NCBI GenBank assembly: GCA_030432035.1
Contig: JAUIHO010000011.1
Coordinates: forward strand, 1-41,566
Source: Phycisphaerae bacterium
Lineage (GTDB): Bacteria > Planctomycetota > Phycisphaerae > UBA1845 > UTPLA1
Reading direction: 5' to 3'
Length of the DNA: 41,566 nucleotides
This document shows, piece after piece, positions 1 through 7,948 of the stretch (its first letter is position 1; every line of letters begins with the position of its first letter). The translations under genes and the position numbers were made by a program. The notes beneath the pieces were generated by a model, which saw only the letters and a program-made list of their open reading frames with translations, had not been told where the DNA came from and made no database searches.

Positions 1-246
1 ATAACGGACGTCGGCAATTTTCTCGGCGCGGCCTCGGTCGCGCCGACGGATGACATCGATGCCGACACAACGCGTCGCATCGACGGCTTCACGCGTGCTA
101 AGCTGAGCGAATTGATCGACGCACAGGACTTGGTCGACAAATCTGCCGTTACGCGTGCCGATGTTGCCACCTTGCTCGATCGATGGACCAAACTGCCCAC
201 ATTGCCCGCGCCGAATTTGCCGGACGGGATTGAGTTTCCGGGTTGA
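1..246 (+). CDS. C-terminal end of an unknown protein (5' truncated)
   Basis: The first frame is open from base 1 to a TGA at 244-246, giving 81 residues whose beginning lies outside the window. The fragment is rich in Asp, Thr and Ala, contains a PTDDIDADTTRR stretch, and ends in a proline-rich tail (LPDGIEFPG). I see no membrane segment and no motif I can assign. The Asp-rich stretch could bind calcium as in EF-hand-like or dockerin-like proteins, but the loop spacing does not match either well. That it is coding rests on the uninterrupted frame, the regular codon use and the position upstream of a clearly non-coding stretch. Function unknown. Confidence 0.55.
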   Translation: MTDVGNFLGAASVAPTDDIDADTTRRIDGFTRAKLSELIDAQDLVDKSAVTRADVATLLDRWTKLPTLPAPNLPDGIEFPG

Positions 247-423
247 TGTTGTGCGGTGGGTATAGAGCGTGTTCGATCGAGTCACGATCTCGAGTTTGAC
301 ACTTGCAGCCCTCTCTTTGACCACGTGACAATGGTCAGCGCCGATCTTTCCATGGCACCGGCTAATCGCGCGTTTTTCATTTGAAGGTAGCGTTACACAG
401 CGCGCCAAAGGAAGGTCTTTTCT

Positions 424-662
424 ATCTGAAAGCCCGGCAGGGCTGCAGGTTGACAGCCCCGGATGAAGCGCAGACCGCGTTAGGGGGTGAAGCGCAATCC
501 GGGGTCATCGAACGCGAAAATATTAGGCCCCGCCAAGGGGCGTAGGTAACCTGCACCGCTACCGCGGTTTAACGCGCGATACAACATGAACCATGGATTG
601 CGCGGCTAGCGCCGCTTCATCCATGGCTCTCAACCTGCGCCCCTCCGGGGCTGAGAAGGACT
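424..662. repeat. Non-coding block with palindromic repeat-like segments
   Basis: The gap between the truncated first gene and the gene at 870 has no convincing reading frame. It holds short GC-rich complementary segments: AGCCCGGCAGGGCT near 431-444, CAGCCCCGGAT near 453-463 opposite ATCCGGGG near 497-504, and GCCCCGCCAAGGGGC near 528-542 followed by GCGCCCCTCCGGGGCT near 638-653. The pattern resembles dispersed intergenic repeats common in planctomycete and verrucomicrobial genomes. That resemblance is from memory; only the internal complementarity is visible here. Confidence 0.4.
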
Positions 663-869
663 TCTGCGACGATAAACTGGAGTGAAATGGCTCGGATCGG
701 TATTCGTCTGGCTATTGGTTAAAGCCACGGTCAATAGTTCGCCGGTTCAGCCACCAATTGCGAGAGCGGGGGCTTTTGCTGCAACCTGCAATTGATCTGG
801 TGCGGCAAATCTGGCATTGCGCGATACGTACCACCCAACCCATATCGCGTAACTATCCGATATATAGGC

Positions 870-1955
870 GTGGCTCGAAGGTTAACCATCCTCATCTCTG
901 CTTGCGTGTTTCTTTTGGTCGTCGAATGGACGGTGCGCCGTCATGCGGCCACGCTGGATGCGTACAACATCGACAACGTCGAGAACAAGTTCACCCGCCT
1001 TGCCGCCGCTAATCCGCCGCCGAAGATTCTTCTGCTCGGTTCGTCGCGTACGCACCTCGGCTTATCGCCGGAGGTGTTCGAGCGCGCGACCGGCTGCCCG
1101 ACATTCAATCTGGGCATCTCCGCTTCATCCTTGCCTGAGTGGCAATCCGTCGCACGCCGCGCGTTGCGGCAAATCGATCCCGATCTCATCGTCATAGGTG
1201 TCAACGCGCGCGCGCTTCGTTCGGATGTGCTGCCGATCCTTGCTGCGTGCCAACTGTTCGACTTCACCGATCTGGTCGATTACAGCTTGCGCTACGAATG
1301 GTCGAACGAGGTAATCGACTACTACCTGAGCTATCAGGTCATGGGGCGGCTGGCGCTGTGGCGCGAATCCGATCGCATGCGCATGTGGCTCAATGAAACC
1401 GTGCTGCATCCGATGGTTCCCAAGCACGCGCAATTGGCGCGTGAACGGCGGGAGCTAAATGAACGCGACTTACCCGCCGATGGTTTCGATCACCCGTGGC
1501 GCATTAGCGATTCGCGCCGCACGTTGCCCGAGCTGCTCGATCTGTTGGGCGCGGATTACTTGCGGCCTCCGCCGGTGCCGGCGTATTCAGAAGATGATGA
1601 AGCCGTGCGTCAGTTTGACGATTTGCTGGCCGAGTTAAACGCGACGGGTAAGCGAGTGATCGTGTGTTACCTACCCAACAGCCCGCGGACCGAGGACGTA
1701 TGGCGCGGGCGCGAGCCGATGCTGATCGAAACGATCGCTGCAAGTGCGGATCGGCACGGCGTGCCATTTCTGGATGCCTCGATGGAAGCGTTGCCGAGAA
1801 CGGATGCCGACTTTGTGGACGATACCCATGTGGCCTTACCGCTGGCCGAGCGCATTAGCGAACGCGCGGCGCGACACGTTATTCGTTTGGGGCTGATCGA
1901 GATTCCGGGGCCGCATTTGGCGGGTCGGCTTACTGAGGATGAGACCGGCGAATGA
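870..1955 (+). CDS. SGNH-hydrolase-like membrane-anchored protein paired with an MBOAT acyltransferase
   Basis: A protein of about 361 residues. A hydrophobic segment (LTILISACVFLLVVEW) lies right after the GTG at 870, suggesting an N-terminal membrane anchor with the rest outside the cytoplasm. A GSSRTHLGLSP motif near residue 51 matches the nucleophile block of SGNH/GDSL-type esterases and AlgJ/AlgX-like proteins. VDDTHVALP near the C-terminus matches the catalytic Asp-x-x-His block. The gene overlaps the following MBOAT gene by four bases (ATGA), which implies translational coupling and joint action in O-acetylation of a polysaccharide or other exported molecule. An in-frame TTG at 792 would add 26 residues, but GTG 870 puts the anchor at the N-terminus. 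The substrate cannot be read from the sequence. Confidence 0.8.
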   Translation: MARRLTILISACVFLLVVEWTVRRHAATLDAYNIDNVENKFTRLAAANPPPKILLLGSSRTHLGLSPEVFERATGCPTFNLGISASSLPEWQSVARRALRQIDPDLIVIGVNARALRSDVLPILAACQLFDFTDLVDYSLRYEWSNEVIDYYLSYQVMGRLALWRESDRMRMWLNETVLHPMVPKHAQLARERRELNERDLPADGFDHPWRISDSRRTLPELLDLLGADYLRPPPVPAYSEDDEAVRQFDDLLAELNATGKRVIVCYLPNSPRTEDVWRGREPMLIETIAASADRHGVPFLDASMEALPRTDADFVDDTHVALPLAERISERAARHVIRLGLIEIPGPHLAGRLTEDETGE

Positions 1956-3445
1956 ACTTTAGCTCGCTTCCGTTTGCTGCTTTTTTCGTAGTGGTGTTTG
2001 CCGCGTATTGGTCGCTGCGCGGAAAGACAGCACGCCACGGATTGCTGCTACTTGCCAGCTACGCGTTCTATATGTCGTGGAACCCATGGCTGCTAACGCT
2101 GATCGTCGGCTCGACGCTCTTGGATTTCACGGTCGGACGGCAATTGGCACGTGCCGGTAACTTGCGCACGCGTCGCGCATGGTTGATCGTTAGCTTGATC
2201 GGTAATCTAGGCGTGCTGGCGGTCTTTAAGTACGCTGATTTTTTCATTGGCTCGTTCGGCGCGTTGGTCGAAGCCGCAGGCTTTCAAGCGAACTACAGCA
2301 CGCTCGGTCTGATTCTGCCCGTCGGCATCAGCTTCTATACCTTTCAAACGCTCAGCTACACGATCGATATTTATCGCGGTCGCATCGAGCCAGAGCCATC
2401 GTTGCTTCGGTTTGCGTTGTTCGTCGCGTTCTTCCCGCAGCTAGTGGCCGGCCCCATCGTTAAGGCGCGCGAGTTTCTGCCGCAGTTGCAAGATGTGAAA
2501 CGCTTTGACTGGAAGAAGTTCGATAGCGCGATGATGCTGATCCTGATCGGCCTGACGAAGAAAGTGCTGATCGCCGACAATCTGGCGGGCACGGCCAATT
2601 CGGTCTTCAACAATCCCGGCATCTTTTCAACGCGCGATTTGTGGCTCGGCATGCTCTGCTATGCGGGGCAGATATACGGCGATTTCTCCGGCTATTCGGA
2701 TATGGCGATCGGCTTCGCCCGTTTGCTTGGGTTCGATTTGTGCATCAACTTCGCCAGCCCGTATCTCGCGCTTAGCCTGACGGGCTTCTGGCGGCGATGG
2801 CACATCTCGTTGTCCACGTGGTTGCGCGATTACTTATACATTCCGCTCGGCGGCTCCCACGGCGGGCGCTCGCAAACGGCACGCAACTTAATGATCACGA
2901 TGCTACTCGGCGGTCTATGGCACGGTGCGAGTTGGACGTTTGTCGTCTGGGGAGCGATCCACGGCGCGGCGTTGGTTGTGCACAAGTGTTATCTCTGGAT
3001 GCGCGAGCGCGTTCAATCGCCGCCAATGCTTCCGCTAGGCGCAATCGGGCTCGTCTCTCGCGGAGCCAACATCGCTGCCTGTTGGGCCGTCACGTTTCTC
3101 GTCGTCAACATCGCGTGGGTGTTCTTCCGCTGTCAGCCGCATCTCGATAGCTACGGCATGATGGAACCGACGACGGTCGCGTTAGAGCGTGCCGTGTACA
3201 TCGTGACGCATCTCTTCGTGCCCGCGACGCCCGCACAGCCGCACTGGCTGATGAACAAACTGCCGATGGTGATGTTGCTCGGCTTCGTCGCGGCGTTTCA
3301 TTTGTACGAAGAATGGCGCCGCCGCGGTTATTCGGCCATTCGGCTGCCGGCGTTGATCGCCGGCCCAACATATGCGGCATGGCTGCTGATCATCTTGATC
3401 TATTGCCCCGAGTTCGGTAATCCGTTTATCTACTTTCAGTTTTAG
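1952..3445 (+). CDS. MBOAT-family O-acyltransferase (AlgI-like)
   Basis: A 497-residue polytopic membrane protein with roughly ten hydrophobic segments, the usual size for AlgI/DltB-type membrane-bound O-acyltransferases. Family blocks seen include LPVGISFYTFQTLSY near 122-136, FFPQLVAGPI near 160-169, FWRRWHISLSTWLRDYLYIP near 279-298, and GGLWHGASWTF near 320-330. His324 in that last block is the expected catalytic histidine. Such proteins move an acyl group, usually acetyl, across the membrane to an exported polymer. The ATGA overlap with the upstream SGNH-like gene fits the known MBOAT-plus-SGNH arrangement of alginate-type acetylation systems. No polysaccharide synthase genes are in view, so the polymer is unknown. 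Confidence 0.93.
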   Translation: MNFSSLPFAAFFVVVFAAYWSLRGKTARHGLLLLASYAFYMSWNPWLLTLIVGSTLLDFTVGRQLARAGNLRTRRAWLIVSLIGNLGVLAVFKYADFFIGSFGALVEAAGFQANYSTLGLILPVGISFYTFQTLSYTIDIYRGRIEPEPSLLRFALFVAFFPQLVAGPIVKAREFLPQLQDVKRFDWKKFDSAMMLILIGLTKKVLIADNLAGTANSVFNNPGIFSTRDLWLGMLCYAGQIYGDFSGYSDMAIGFARLLGFDLCINFASPYLALSLTGFWRRWHISLSTWLRDYLYIPLGGSHGGRSQTARNLMITMLLGGLWHGASWTFVVWGAIHGAALVVHKCYLWMRERVQSPPMLPLGAIGLVSRGANIAACWAVTFLVVNIAWVFFRCQPHLDSYGMMEPTTVALERAVYIVTHLFVPATPAQPHWLMNKLPMVMLLGFVAAFHLYEEWRRRGYSAIRLPALIAGPTYAAWLLIILIYCPEFGNPFIYFQF

Positions 3446-3540
3446 CGGTTCGTGCAGACTTACCGGTCGGTCGCGGCTGCCACGCGCCGAGCCTTTCCGC
3501 TAAACTCGTTGAAGAATTCAGTGGGGATTGAGACAACGCT

Positions 3541-4545
3541 ATGCAATCAACGAAGATCGCTATTTTGGGCGCGACTGGCGCCGTCGGTCAGGAATTTCTA
3601 CGCCTACTTGCCGAACGCGACGTTCCTGCCGCAAACATTCGGCTGCTCGCATCGGCGCGCTCTGCTGGTAAGACGATGGCTTACGGTAACGACTCGCTGA
3701 CGGTGCAAGAAGTATCGGCCGATGCTTTCAATGGAATTGACATTGCATTGTTCAGCGCTGGCGGTTCGACGAGTAAACAATGGGCGCAAGTCGCAATCGA
3801 TGCCGGCGCACGCGTCGTCGATAACAGCTCGGCCTTTCGCATGACGGACGGTGTGCCGCTCGTTATTCCCGAAGTAAACCCGCAAGCAATCGGCGACGCG
3901 CCCATCATCGCCAACCCGAATTGTTCGACAATCATCATGAACATGGTCGTTTGGCCGCTGCACAAGGTTGTGCCCGTCGAACGCATCGTGGTCAGCACCT
4001 ATCAGGCCGCCAGCGGGGCGGGGCAGCAAGCGATGATCGAGTTGGAAACCCAGACGGCGGACATCCTCGCGGGCAAAGCGGCCACGCCGACGGTCTTTCC
4101 GGTGCAGTCGGCGTTTAACTTGTTCAGTCATAACAGCGAGATCGACGCGGATGGTTACAACATCGAAGAAGTGAAGATGATCAAGGAGACGCGGAAGATC
4201 TTCGGCGATCCGAATATTAAGATCACGGCCACCTGCGTGCGTGTGCCGGTGCCGCGGGCGCATAGCGAGTCGATCAATTTGGAATTGTCCGCACCGATGA
4301 CGGCCGATCGCGCGCGGGAGATATTGTCGACGGCCCCCGGCGTGAAAGTCGTTGACGATCGCGTGAAGAATTATTTTCCGATGCCGATCGATGCCAGCGG
4401 TAAGGATGATTGTTTGGTCGGCCGCATTCGACGCGACATCAGCCGCGACGACGAACGCGGCCTCGATCTGTTTGTCTGCGGCGATCAGATACGAAAGGGT
4501 GCCGCACTGAACGCCGTTCAGATTGCTGAGTTGATTGCAGGATAG
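3541..4545 (+). CDS. asd: Aspartate-semialdehyde dehydrogenase
   Basis: A 334-residue enzyme that reduces L-aspartyl-4-phosphate to aspartate semialdehyde with NADPH, the branch point toward lysine/diaminopimelate, threonine and methionine. The N-terminus has the nucleotide-binding GATGAVGQEFLRLL. The catalytic cysteine is Cys128 in NPNCSTI, followed by YQAASGAGQQA near 154-164. The catalytic histidine is probably His241 in VPVPRAHSES. Length and motif spacing are typical of the family. The ATG at 3541 is preceded by a GGGGATT stretch that may be a weak ribosome site. It stands 95 bases after the acyltransferase gene and faces a convergent phosphodiesterase-type gene, so it is probably its own unit or the end of a short run. 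Confidence 0.97.
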   Translation: MQSTKIAILGATGAVGQEFLRLLAERDVPAANIRLLASARSAGKTMAYGNDSLTVQEVSADAFNGIDIALFSAGGSTSKQWAQVAIDAGARVVDNSSAFRMTDGVPLVIPEVNPQAIGDAPIIANPNCSTIIMNMVVWPLHKVVPVERIVVSTYQAASGAGQQAMIELETQTADILAGKAATPTVFPVQSAFNLFSHNSEIDADGYNIEEVKMIKETRKIFGDPNIKITATCVRVPVPRAHSESINLELSAPMTADRAREILSTAPGVKVVDDRVKNYFPMPIDASGKDDCLVGRIRRDISRDDERGLDLFVCGDQIRKGAALNAVQIAELIAG

Positions 4546-4680
4546 GTTGTCTCAAATTTGCGATTGTTGGCAGTGAAGTTGATCAGTTCAATTCCGCGAG
4601 CAGCGGCGACGCTTTGTATCGGCTAATAGCGAATAAGTCATCCAGAACGCAGTCATTGGTGAATTGGCCTAGCCACACGG

Positions 4681-6267
4681 TCACTTCTCGGCCGGACCGA
4701 GTTCGTTTTCATCAACGCCGCGACTATTTAAGTATCGCAAACGTGGCATCAAGCTGCGTCCATCCAAACCCGTCGGAACGCGATCTCGACATCCCAACCA
4801 TTCCATAATCGTCGGCATCACGTCCACGATTCGCACGGGCGTATCCACATGCCTTGGCGTTAAAGCATTCGTACTAAAGATGAGCGGGATATGTCGCTCC
4901 GCCGGGCTGACGCCTCCGTGGCCACCGGGTTCGCCTTTTAACATAGCAAAGCCGGGAGCTGCGAACATTTGAATATCACCGGCACGACGGTGTTGCATAA
5001 GAGCACGTAGCTCATCCAATGTGCCGGGTGGGTATCTGTCTTTGCCAAACCAGTCGGCATCGGTTTGATTTGCGTCGATCAGGCGCACGCCCTTAGAGGT
5101 CAGAATGCGCAGTTGAATCTCGCGATTGGCGGCACGGTCATCCGCACGCGTGACCATCATTTCAAGATAAGCTGGCCAACTATCGTTCGTCGCAGCCGAC
5201 TCGCGCAATACCCTCAGTACTTCGTCGGCGACGTGTGCGACAGTCGCACTATCTGCCGGCTCGCTCCAACCCGCCTTACCGCGCACGTGTAATTCCAAAC
5301 GCCGTCGAAACGGAACGGCGATAATGTCTCTATCGCGCAACTCCTTATATCGCTTCTGCGAGGTGCCGCTGAGTGGATAACCTGCGGCAAGCCGACTGCC
5401 ATAGTGAGAAATCAATTCATGCATCGGTTCGAATTGCTGCGCTTCGGGCGTAAGCATCTGTGCATGGTCGGATACGAGCACAAGGAGCGTGTTCTCGGTT
5501 ATTCCAAGTTGATTGAATTTCGCGAGCACTCGACCAATACAGCGATCGACGTGCTCGATGGCGCGCTCGTATTCACGCGATTGCGGTCCAAATTCGTGAC
5601 CGTACTTGTCGACGGCCGGGAAGTAATACATTTGCAGGGCGGGCCATTCGCGCCATTTGTTCGCAGCTTCGATCGTATCGTGCACGCCGCGACTAGAAAA
5701 CGAATCAATTGCCGAGAAATTGCCGCCGACCCATTGCAAGCCTTCGACGACCCCGCCGTGATGGTCCACAGTGCTGCCGCGCGACGTGGCGCATTGCATG
5801 CTGACGGATCGCAATGGTCGAATCAACTCATAGATCGTCGGTTCCTGCACGTGATAGTTGACGTCACGATAGCTCAGTGCCTTGGTGTAATCGGCATGAG
5901 CGGGCAAGCTGCGGTCAAACCAAACATTCCCTACGACGCCATGATTGCCCGGCACTTTCCCCGTGAGCAGCGACACCGCATTCGGGTAAGTATCCGATGG
6001 GATGCAGCTATATGCATTGGCAAATCGAACACCGTCGTCGATGAAGTATCGCTTCAATGTCGGCAATCGTCCGGAGCTTGCGAGTTGTTCAATGCTTTCG
6101 GTGTTGAGCCCGTCAACAAAAAAGATAACTGCCGATCGCTCCGGAATCTTAACGTATAGCCGTAGCGAATTGCGCGCAGAGCAACCGACGACGAGGTTCA
6201 AAACCAACGCCGAGATGATGGTAAGCGAAAGACGAGTTCGTCGTGATTGATGAAGGCGAGCAGGCAC
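4681..6267 (-). CDS. Alkaline-phosphatase-superfamily lipoprotein (type I phosphodiesterase / nucleotide pyrophosphatase-like)
   Basis: A 528-residue protein with a basic N-terminus, a hydrophobic segment and a lipobox ending VVGC (Cys29), so probably a lipoprotein outside the cytoplasm. The catalytic core matches type I phosphodiesterases: FFVDGLN near 49-55 carries the first metal-binding Asp, IPSDTYPNAVSLLTG near 89-103 carries the nucleophile (probably Thr93), VSDHAQM supplies metal ligands, and GGHGGVSPAERHIPLIF near the C-terminus supplies the last His ligands. These enzymes cleave phosphodiester or pyrophosphate bonds with two Zn ions; the substrate is not predictable. The GTG at 6267 has no clear ribosome site, so the start is uncertain. 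The gene converges on asd. Confidence 0.88.
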   Translation of the reverse strand: MPARLHQSRRTRLSLTIISALVLNLVVGCSARNSLRLYVKIPERSAVIFFVDGLNTESIEQLASSGRLPTLKRYFIDDGVRFANAYSCIPSDTYPNAVSLLTGKVPGNHGVVGNVWFDRSLPAHADYTKALSYRDVNYHVQEPTIYELIRPLRSVSMQCATSRGSTVDHHGGVVEGLQWVGGNFSAIDSFSSRGVHDTIEAANKWREWPALQMYYFPAVDKYGHEFGPQSREYERAIEHVDRCIGRVLAKFNQLGITENTLLVLVSDHAQMLTPEAQQFEPMHELISHYGSRLAAGYPLSGTSQKRYKELRDRDIIAVPFRRRLELHVRGKAGWSEPADSATVAHVADEVLRVLRESAATNDSWPAYLEMMVTRADDRAANREIQLRILTSKGVRLIDANQTDADWFGKDRYPPGTLDELRALMQHRRAGDIQMFAAPGFAMLKGEPGGHGGVSPAERHIPLIFSTNALTPRHVDTPVRIVDVMPTIMEWLGCRDRVPTGLDGRSLMPRLRYLNSRGVDENELGPAEK

Positions 6268-6274
6268 GGGTGAT

Positions 6275-6324
6275 GAAAAAAGCCCGTCGGGTGCGACGAC
6301 ATTGCGTCGCGACTCGACGGGCTT
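6275..6324 (-). terminator. Intrinsic terminator of the 6352-6948 gene
   Basis: On the minus strand AAGCCCGTCG pairs with CGACGGGCTT around a loop that itself contains GCGACG/CGTCGC, followed by a run of T (plus-strand AAAAA at 6276-6280). Position just after the minus-strand stop at 6352 and ahead of the next minus-strand gene indicates that the two genes are transcribed separately. Confidence 0.85.
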
Positions 6325-6351
6325 GGTTGTTAAGCAATTGTTAAATCGAAC

Positions 6352-6948
6352 TTAGACGAGGTCGATCAATTCTACCGACGCCTGAATCTCGACCGGATCG
6401 ACCGTGATGATCAGTGCATCGCCACATTCAAAATCGAGCGGGTTTTCGAAGAAGATGCCCGTCAGATCGAACGAATCGACGAGATCGCCGGTGAACGGGT
6501 CGAAGTCGTCTTCAGATACCAGTTCGATATCGAAGAGACACGGGTATTCGATCAGCAGCGTTTCGCCATCGAAGACCAACACGCCTTGCAGTTCACCATC
6601 AACGAGATACTGAATGAAGATGTCGAAGCCGGTGATGTTCTCGATACCGAGCAGTGTGATATCCGGCAGTTCTTCGATCACCAACTGCGTGGACGGGTCG
6701 GTAATGACCGTCGCATTCTCGGCGATGATGATCGTGTCGCCCGTGTCGTCGAAGCCGCCCGGAAGTGTTGCGCCCGGTGCCGTCGTATCGATGACCTGCA
6801 CTTCGTTCACCGTGTTGTTGATCGTGATTTCGATATCTTCGAGGCTGTCAAGCAGATCATCGAGATCGATATTGCAATTGCCGCCCATACACATGACGGT
6901 CAGGCTGCAGAGCGTTAGTGAAAACAGAGTTCGGAATCGTCGTGTCAT
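6352..6948 (-). CDS. Small acidic exported protein of unknown function
   Basis: A 198-residue protein starting with a basic n-region and hydrophobic core (MTRRFRTLFSLTLCSLTVMC), followed by GGNCNIDLDDLLDSLEDIEI. It is probably exported. The cysteine at the end of the hydrophobic core could be lipidated, but the surrounding residues (MGGNC) are not a canonical lipobox. The mature part is strongly acidic, rich in Ile/Val/Thr/Asp, with predicted beta character and few Lys. I recognise no domain. It carries its own intrinsic terminator downstream and precedes none of its neighbours closely enough to be an obvious operon member. Coding status is supported by the signal sequence, the composition and the terminator placement. 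Confidence 0.75.
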   Translation of the reverse strand: MTRRFRTLFSLTLCSLTVMCMGGNCNIDLDDLLDSLEDIEITINNTVNEVQVIDTTAPGATLPGGFDDTGDTIIIAENATVITDPSTQLVIEELPDITLLGIENITGFDIFIQYLVDGELQGVLVFDGETLLIEYPCLFDIELVSEDDFDPFTGDLVDSFDLTGIFFENPLDFECGDALIITVDPVEIQASVELIDLV

Positions 6949-7048
6949 TCTGAAGGCCTCTTACATCGGGTCTCGCTAATCTGGCGCGACCACAAACCAT
7001 GAATTAATCCGCGAGGATGATGAACAATCTTATCGAAACACGCAACCG

Positions 7049-7747
7049 TTAGCGGCGGCGCGAACGCTTGTCGTAAACCTTGGTGCCGCGATCGACGATC
7101 CAGTGGGTGCCGTCCCATGAATGACCGCAAGTGCGACCGTGGCGATGGTTATCGAGCGTGATCACGCGGCTGCCGTCGAACAAGTGGTTGTGGCAGCTTC
7201 GCGAGCAAACATGAGTAGGTCGCTTGCGAATCACCGTGGTACCGCCACGTCCCCCACGGGCTCCCACCACCCAATACGTGCCGTTCCAAACGTGACCGCA
7301 GCGACGGTTGTGCTGGTGGCCACGTACGGTGATCAGGCGGCCGCCTTGGTACACGTGGTTGTTGCAATTGCGCGTGCAAACGTGTCGCACGTTGCCGCGA
7401 CGCACGCGTTTTCCACGAATCCAATACCGCCCGTTGAAGCGGTGGCCACAATTGGGACCGTGGCGGTGGCCACGAATCACGACGACGCGATTGCCGTTGT
7501 AGTAATGATTGAAGCATGCATCGGTGCAGACGTGGCGATGTTCGATCACAACATCTTCGTAGTCATCGTCGTCGTACTCGAAGTCGTCGTCATCGTATTC
7601 GTAATCATCATCGTCGTAGTCGTCATCGCGATCGTAATGGCGACGGTCGTCGTGGCGATGGCGGACGCGGCGGTCGTCATCGTCGCCACAGCCGGGCAGG
7701 GCGGCGATCACGGCCAGACACAACATCGAACTCAGATACTTATGCAT
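7049..7747 (-). CDS. Lipoprotein with Asp-rich linker and three Cys/His-rich repeats
   Basis: A 232-residue protein. The start at 7747 has a good ribosome site (AAGGA six bases upstream) and is followed by a signal sequence with lipobox LPGC (Cys20). Residues 21-66 form a low-complexity Asp/Tyr/Arg/His linker. Three homologous segments follow at about 72-110, 122-160 and 179-217. Each reads H-V-C-x3-C-x-N-H, then a G-x-R-(V/L) strand, then H-x-H-x4-C-G-H, then (W/F)-(N/D)-G-x-(Y/H)-W. All three Cys and all repeated His are kept in every copy, which strongly suggests a metal-binding or disulfide-stabilised fold. I do not recognise a named family. It is probably membrane-anchored on the outside of the cytoplasmic or inside of the outer membrane. 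A longer start at 7777 is possible but lacks the ribosome site. Confidence 0.85.
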   Translation of the reverse strand: MHKYLSSMLCLAVIAALPGCGDDDDRRVRHRHDDRRHYDRDDDYDDDDYEYDDDDFEYDDDDYEDVVIEHRHVCTDACFNHYYNGNRVVVIRGHRHGPNCGHRFNGRYWIRGKRVRRGNVRHVCTRNCNNHVYQGGRLITVRGHQHNRRCGHVWNGTYWVVGARGGRGGTTVIRKRPTHVCSRSCHNHLFDGSRVITLDNHRHGRTCGHSWDGTHWIVDRGTKVYDKRSRRR

Positions 7748-7876
7748 ACGTGTTCCTTTCTGATGAATGCGGTGCACGCATCATTGAGGGGTTTTCTAAA
7801 TGCTATCTGAATCGTAGATGGCGGACAATTAAGGCAGATTTTGCGTGTACTAAGTGGCCAGAGGAGGGCCAAAACG

Positions 7877-7916
7877 AAAAAAGCCGCCGCACCGATTTTT
7901 CATCGATGCGGCGGCT
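7877..7916 (-). terminator. Intrinsic terminator of the 7949-9439 gene
   Basis: Minus-strand AGCCGCCGCA pairs with TGCGGCGGCT around a loop containing ATCGATGAAAAATCGGT, followed by TTTTTT. It lies 33 bases after the stop codon of the DUF11 protein gene. Confidence 0.9.
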
Positions 7917-7948
7917 CGGATGGGTCTCAGGCTCGGCTGAGCCGCGAT

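Noticed and set aside
3604..4263. A 219-codon minus-strand frame within asd
   Set aside because: Antisense to the conserved catalytic core of asd; no ribosome site and no motif.
7121..7810. A Val/Ala-rich 229-codon plus-strand frame opposite the Cys/His lipoprotein
   Set aside because: Its hydrophobic look comes from reading GTC/GTG across the complement of Asp/His codons; the minus-strand gene has a signal sequence, lipobox and ribosome site.
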